The notes beneath the pieces are model-generated. The model saw only the letters and a program-made list of their open reading frames with translations, ran no database searches and was not told the DNA's origin. 18,439 bases of DNA, taken from the NCBI GenBank assembly GCA_036272815.1, contig DATAYA010000255.1, forward strand, positions 1 to 18,439. The letters run 5' to 3'. Source of the DNA: DATAYA01 sp036272815 (lineage in GTDB: Bacteria > Pseudomonadota > Alphaproteobacteria > Acetobacterales > Acetobacteraceae). The translations under genes were made by a program, and so were the position numbers. Positions 14,836-18,439 of this stretch are shown here, piece by piece; positions within the stretch are counted from its first letter, which is position 1, and every line of letters starts with the position of its first letter.

Positions 14836-16145
14836 CAGGCGGCGAGCCGGTCGGTGATCGCCGGCAGGTCGGGGACGTGGGCCGCCGGGCCGAGGGCGGC
14901 CAGCGTCGGCGCGCCGCGAAAGATGCGGGCGGCGGCGCGAACGACGTCCGCGACCGTGACCGCGTTGATCTTGCCCACCGTCTCGCCGGTCGGCACCACC
15001 CGGCCGAACACCTGGAGCTGGCGTGCGAGCTGTTCGCAGCGGGCGCCGGTGCTCTCCAGCGACATCAGCAGGCTCGCCTTCACCTGCGCGCGGGCGCGGG
15101 CGAGTTCGGCCTCGGTTATGCCGCCCTGCACCTTGCGCAATTCCTCAAGCACCACCGGGACCAACTCCTTGGCCTCGCTCTCGCCGGTGCCGGCGTAGAT
15201 GCCGAACAGCCCGCCATCGGCGTGCGGCGCGTTGAACGAGTAGATGGAATAGACCAGGCCCCGCTTCTCCCGCACCTCCTGGAACAGGCGCGAGGACATG
15301 CCGCCGCCGAGCAACGTCGAGAGCAGCAGCACCGGGTAGTAGTCCGGGTCGGCATAGGAGGGCGCCGGGAAGCCGAGCACGATATGCACCTGATCGAGGT
15401 CGCGCTCCTCGCGGAACTCGCCGCCCTGGTAGCGGCCGGGAACGGCCGCCCCCGGCATCACCGTCGGCAGGTCGGCGAAATGGCGGCGGGCGAGGTCCAA
15501 CACCTCCTCGTGCTCAAGCGCTCCGGCCGCCGCCAGCACGACGTTGCCGGCCGCGTAATGGGCACGCATGTAGCCGGTCAGCCGGTCGCGCGAGAGGCCG
15601 CGGATCACCGCCTCGGTGCCGAGCACCGGCCGGCCCATCGGCTGGGCCGGGAAAGCGGTCTCCTGGAAATGGTCGAAGATGATGTCGTCGGGGGTGTCGT
15701 TCGCCTGCCCGATCTCCTGGAGGATGACGCCGCGCTCGCGCTCCAGCTCCTCCGGCGCGAAGGCGGAATGGGTCAGGATGTCGCCCACGATGTCCGCGCC
15801 CAGCGCAAGATCCTCGCGCAACAGCTTGACGTAATAGGCGGTCTGCTCGCGGGCGGTGTAGGCGTTGATGTGGCCGCCCACGTTCTCGACCTCCTCGGCG
15901 ATCGCGGCGGCCGAGCGGCGCTCGGTACCCTTGAAGGCCATGTGCTCGAGGAAGTGGGAGACGCCGTTCTCCTCGGCCGTCTCGTGGCGGGTGCCGGCTG
16001 CGACATAGGCGCCGAGGGAGACCGTCTCCACGCGGTCCATCCGCTCAGTGACGATGGTGAGCCCAGAGGGCAGGCGGCTGACGCGGATCGCGTCGGAAAC
16101 GGCGCCGGGCGTGCCGGCGATGACGCGGATCACGTCGCTGTTCAT
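14835..16145 (-). CDS. M16 family zinc peptidase (mitochondrial processing peptidase-like)
   Basis: This 436-residue peptidase resembles the beta subunit of mitochondrial processing peptidase and bacterial PqqL/YmxG-type proteins. The inverted zinc motif HFLEH lies at 64-68 (His64, Glu67, His68). The third ligand is Glu144 in VILQEIGQAND, 76 residues after the motif as usual. NAYTAREQTAYYVK (94-107) and the glycine-rich loop GGGMSSRLFQEVREKRGL mark the two M16 half-domains. No signal peptide is evident, so a cytoplasmic peptidase is likely. The ATG overlaps the thrC stop by 4 nt (ATGA) and the stop overlaps the pmbA start, so the three genes form one translationally coupled unit. Its place next to another proteolysis-related gene is typical of the order in alphaproteobacteria. 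Confidence 0.95.
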   Translation of the reverse strand: MNSDVIRVIAGTPGAVSDAIRVSRLPSGLTIVTERMDRVETVSLGAYVAAGTRHETAEENGVSHFLEHMAFKGTERRSAAAIAEEVENVGGHINAYTAREQTAYYVKLLREDLALGADIVGDILTHSAFAPEELERERGVILQEIGQANDTPDDIIFDHFQETAFPAQPMGRPVLGTEAVIRGLSRDRLTGYMRAHYAAGNVVLAAAGALEHEEVLDLARRHFADLPTVMPGAAVPGRYQGGEFREERDLDQVHIVLGFPAPSYADPDYYPVLLLSTLLGGGMSSRLFQEVREKRGLVYSIYSFNAPHADGGLFGIYAGTGESEAKELVPVVLEELRKVQGGITEAELARARAQVKASLLMSLESTGARCEQLARQLQVFGRVVPTGETVGKINAVTVADVVRAAARIFRGAPTLAALGPAAHVPDLPAITDRLAA

Positions 16146-17542
16146 GCGTGGTTCCTTCGGACAAGCCCCCGGATTGCGGCCTCGGCTTCGGCGAGGTCGG
16201 GGCGGATGCGGGCAAAGCGCTCGTCTCTCTCATATAGGTCGGCGAGGGGCGGCGGCAGAGGGGGGCGGATGCCGGTGGCGCGTTCGACCGCGTCGGGGAA
16301 CTTGGCCGGATGAGCGGTGGCGGCGACGATGGTGGGCACGCCGGGTGTCGGATGGGCGCGGGCCGCCGCGATACCGATGGCGGTGTGCGGGTCGACCAGC
16401 ATCCCGGTCTCGGCGTGGACGCGGCGGATTTCTTGTTCTGTCGCCGCGTCGTCGACGGCGAAACCGGCCATCGCGGCGCGGGCGCGTGCCCACGCGGCCG
16501 ATGGCACCGCCATCCGTCCGGTCGTGCGGAAATTCTGCATCATCAAGGTGGTGGCGGCCGCATCGCGGTCCAGAAGCTCGAACGCCAGGCGCTCGAAATT
16601 GGAGCTGACCTGGATGTCCATGCTGGGCGAGAGGCTCGGCTCGACGGGACGCACCGACATGTCGTTGGCGGCGAGAAAGCGGGCCAGGATGTCGTTGCGG
16701 TTCGTCCCCGCCACGAGCCGCGCGACCGGCAGCCCGATCGCCTGCGACGCCCAGGCCGCAAACACGTTGCCGAAATTGCCGGTCGGCACCGCGAAGCAGA
16801 CCGGCCGGTCGGGTGCCCCGAGCGCCACCCCCGCCGCGACGTAATAGGCGATCTGGGCGGCGATGCGCGCCCAGTTGATCGAGTTGACCGCCGCGAGATG
16901 CACCTCCTCACGGAACGGCGCGTCGGCGAACATCGCCTTCAGCAGGTCCTGGCAGTCGTCGAAGCTGCCGGCGACCGCAAGGTTGGCGACGTTGGGTGCG
17001 AGCACGGTCGTCATCTGCCGGCGCTGCACCTCGCTGGTCCGGCCCTCGGGGTGGAGGATGGCGATGTCGATGCCCGCCCGGCCGCGGCACGCCTCGATCG
17101 CGGCCGAGCCGGTATCGCCCGAGGTCGCGCCCACGATTGCGATCCGCCCGCCGCGCGCGGCCAGCGCGTGCTCGAACAGGCGGGCGAGGAGCTGGAGGCC
17201 GAAATCCTTGAACGCGAGCGTCGGGCCGTGGAACAGCTCCAGCAGCCAGAGGTCGGGGCCGAGCTGCACGAGCGGCGCCGTGGCCGGGTGGCCGAAGCCG
17301 CGATAGGCGTCGCGGCAGAGCGATTGCAGGGTGGCGAGTGGGATTTCCGGGGCGGCGAAGGGGGCGATGACGCGGGCGGCGAGGTCGGCATAGGGCAGGC
17401 CGCGCAACGCCCGCAGATCGTCGGGCGACAGGCGCGGCCATTCGGCGGGCATGTAGAGGCCGCCATCCTCGGCGAGGCCGGCGAGCAGGACGCCGGTGAA
17501 GTCGCGCTCGGGGGCGCGGCCGCGGGTGGAGATGTAGCGCAT
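16142..17542 (-). CDS. thrC: Threonine synthase
   Basis: Threonine synthase converts O-phosphohomoserine to threonine with PLP, the last step of threonine biosynthesis. The 466-residue protein starts with the typical MRYISTRG and has DGGLYMPAEWP (26-36). The PLP Schiff-base lysine is Lys112 in LAFKDFGLQ. Other family motifs are GATSGDTGSAAIEA, SINWARIAAQIAYYV and PTGNFGNVFAA. It is the long form common in proteobacteria. It heads the thrC-M16-pmbA unit. The ATG has no Shine-Dalgarno; the preceding bases are CTCTCCCC, and a -10-like TACTCT ends 6 nt upstream, so a leaderless transcript is likely. No hom or thrB is in the window. Confidence 0.97.
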   Translation of the reverse strand: MRYISTRGRAPERDFTGVLLAGLAEDGGLYMPAEWPRLSPDDLRALRGLPYADLAARVIAPFAAPEIPLATLQSLCRDAYRGFGHPATAPLVQLGPDLWLLELFHGPTLAFKDFGLQLLARLFEHALAARGGRIAIVGATSGDTGSAAIEACRGRAGIDIAILHPEGRTSEVQRRQMTTVLAPNVANLAVAGSFDDCQDLLKAMFADAPFREEVHLAAVNSINWARIAAQIAYYVAAGVALGAPDRPVCFAVPTGNFGNVFAAWASQAIGLPVARLVAGTNRNDILARFLAANDMSVRPVEPSLSPSMDIQVSSNFERLAFELLDRDAAATTLMMQNFRTTGRMAVPSAAWARARAAMAGFAVDDAATEQEIRRVHAETGMLVDPHTAIGIAAARAHPTPGVPTIVAATAHPAKFPDAVERATGIRPPLPPPLADLYERDERFARIRPDLAEAEAAIRGLVRRNHA

Positions 17543-17577
17543 GGGGAGAGAGTAGCCGGCGGCCCGGGCGCGACCAA
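17543..17577 (-). promoter_or_regulatory. thrC promoter, leaderless geometry
   Basis: On the minus strand TTGGTC (17577-17572) and TACTCT (17554-17549) are separated by 17 bp. The hexamer is followed by exactly 6 nt and the thrC ATG. This fits a sigma-70-type promoter whose start point is the A of the ATG. It is the best -35/-10 pair among the three leaderless-type sites. Confidence 0.5.
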
Positions 17578-17621
17578 GGCGACGTGATGGCCGAGCTGGC
17601 CGCGCGCCTTCGCAGCCCCGG

Positions 17622-17957
17622 TCAGGGCGGGTCCGGGCCGGAGGGATGGGGCGCGAACGGCGGCAGGAGCCTGGCGCCGCCAGCCGCGTCCGGTGGCGCG
17701 AGGGGGCAGGGGTCGGGTGCCGCGTCGGCTGGCGCGGCGTCCGGGACCTGGACCTCAGGGGCGAGGCTCAGCATCGCCAGCAGCTCGTCCGACTGGTGGC
17801 GGAGGCCGAGATCGTCGCAGATGGCGGCGATGATGTCCTCGACGATGATGTCCTCGGCGGGGGCGTGCTGCCCGAGGGCGCGGGCCAGCGGCATGCCGAT
17901 CTCGGCCATCTCCCGCAATACGGCGAGGGCCTCGTTGAGCCTGCCCCACCCTCCCAT
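17622..17957 (-). CDS. Hypothetical 111-aa protein
   Basis: I do not recognise this protein. Residues 6-65 are predicted helical and acidic, for example LNEALAVLREMAEIGMPLAR and AEDIIVEDIIAAICDDLGLR. The last ~45 residues are Pro/Ala-rich and probably disordered. Third codon positions are almost all G or C in this frame, which supports real coding over the overlapping opposite-strand frame. The ATG at 17957 has an alternative one 4 nt upstream in another frame. TATAAG (17975-17970) lies about 12 nt before the start and could be its -10. It lies 79 bp upstream of thrC on the same strand, with a separate promoter for thrC between them. Confidence 0.6.
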   Translation of the reverse strand: MGGWGRLNEALAVLREMAEIGMPLARALGQHAPAEDIIVEDIIAAICDDLGLRHQSDELLAMLSLAPEVQVPDAAPADAAPDPCPLAPPDAAGGARLLPPFAPHPSGPDPP

Positions 17958-18050
17958 TCATTAGCCGGGCTTATAGGCCCATACGCGCCATCCTGACTAA
18001 TCAGAAGCCGCGGCGCCGGCTAGTTCCTGCCCGCGGTGCCGTGGGGAAAA

Positions 18051-18066
18051 TTGGAAACGCTTGCAA
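18051..18066. promoter_or_regulatory. LacI-family-type operator palindrome
   Basis: TTGGAAACGCTTGCAA fits the 16-bp symmetric pattern TTGNAANCGNTTNCAA, with the central CG and the AA/TT half-sites expected for LacI/GalR-family repressors; 12 of 16 bases are paired. It lies 69 bp upstream of the start of the broken short-chain dehydrogenase gene, a typical operator position. No LacI-type regulator gene is in the window. Confidence 0.5.
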
Positions 18067-18134
18067 TCACGCTCGGCCACGCAATCCGCCGCGCACGGAT
18101 TTCAGGTCGTCCCTTCGATCATGGGGTCTAAGCT

Positions 18135-18439
18135 ATGGCAGCGACGCTTGAGCGGAAGGTTGCTCTTGTCACCGGTGCCGCTCGCGATTACGCGTTCAAC
18201 AACGCCGGGATCAATGGCGCTCAGGGCGGGGCGCCCGCGGCAAGCTCACGGCTGAATGGACCGAAGAGGAATTCGCCAGGCTCATTGCGGTAAACCTTAA
18301 GGGCACCTGGCTGTGCATGAAGGCAGAACTTGAGCACATGGTTCAACGGGGCTCTGGTTCGATTGTGAACACCGCGTCCTTGCCGCTCTTACCGGCTTTC
18401 GTGGCACGACAGGCAGCGGGCATGCCGGGCGGGCGTATT
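18135..18439 (+). pseudogene. Decayed short-chain dehydrogenase/reductase (runs off window)
   Basis: The ATG at 18135 starts MAATLERKVALVTGAA, the beginning of an SDR with its nucleotide-binding TGxxxGxG motif, but the text jumps straight to YAFNNAGINGAQ. About 65-75 residues, including the rest of the glycine motif and the second and third strands of the fold, are missing. The frame then shifts between about 18226 and 18240. The original frame ends in TAA at 18291. The match continues one frame over as LTAEWTEEEFARLIAVNLKG, then TWLCMKAELEHM and GSGSIVNTAS. After that the sequence no longer looks like an SDR up to the window end, so the YxxxK active site is not seen. Codons such as GTT, GCT, CTT and ATT are commoner than in neighbouring genes, suggesting an acquired gene in decay. 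Confidence 0.82.

Noticed and set aside
14634..16313. 559-codon plus-strand frame opposite the M16 peptidase
   Set aside because: The M16 zinc motif and overall fold on the minus strand are clear; the plus frame lacks any domain.
17991..18006. CTGACTAATCAG short inverted repeat near the right-hand intergenic region
   Set aside because: Arms of only 4 bp and no link to a known regulator; likely chance.

Overview
The window is very GC-rich (about 70% by eye). Its genes are densely packed, with short or overlapping junctions and strong GC bias at third codon positions. Gene content suggests an alphaproteobacterium: an FtsK of alphaproteobacterial layout, the gene order threonine synthase - M16 peptidase - PmbA, and a PhnW-type aminotransferase joined to formate-THF ligase. 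Rhodospirillales, perhaps Acetobacteraceae, is my best guess. It is an inference from protein style; there is no rRNA or other taxonomic marker here.

Left part (1-6251). A partial proline-iminopeptidase-like hydrolase runs leftward out of the window. Divergent from it is a rightward run: a 3-oxoadipyl-CoA-type thiolase, an FAD/NAD(P)H oxidoreductase 8 bp later, the cell-division DNA translocase FtsK behind its own likely promoter, and a HAD-family hydrolase whose TTG start overlaps the ftsK stop.

Middle (6275-10080, leftward). This holds a stand-alone cupin of the phosphomannose-isomerase type, a decayed MFS transporter (frameshifted and truncated), formate-tetrahydrofolate ligase, and, 1 bp upstream of the ligase in the same transcript, a PhnW-like pyridoxal-phosphate aminotransferase.

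10168-12561 (rightward). Two proteins of unknown function sit here: a 152-aa single-pass membrane protein with a coiled coil and a Pro/acidic tail, and a 627-aa protein that seems to contain four divergent beta-rich modules. Both lack a Shine-Dalgarno sequence and have a -10-like hexamer exactly 6 nt before the ATG, as expected for leaderless mRNAs. thrC has the same arrangement.

12571-17542 (leftward, transcribed from the right). The order is thrC, M16 processing peptidase, pmbA (tldE), then ribokinase after 48 bp. The first three genes overlap by 4 and 1 nt. A short hypothetical gene (17622-17957) lies upstream of thrC on the same strand.

Right edge (17962-18439). Base and codon use are more AT-rich. 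A decaying short-chain dehydrogenase gene has an internal deletion and a frameshift, and lies behind an orphan LacI-family-type operator palindrome. It looks like the remnant of an acquired, sugar-regulated locus. I saw no tRNA, rRNA, CRISPR array or insertion sequence. The least explained part of the window is the 10168-12561 pair.
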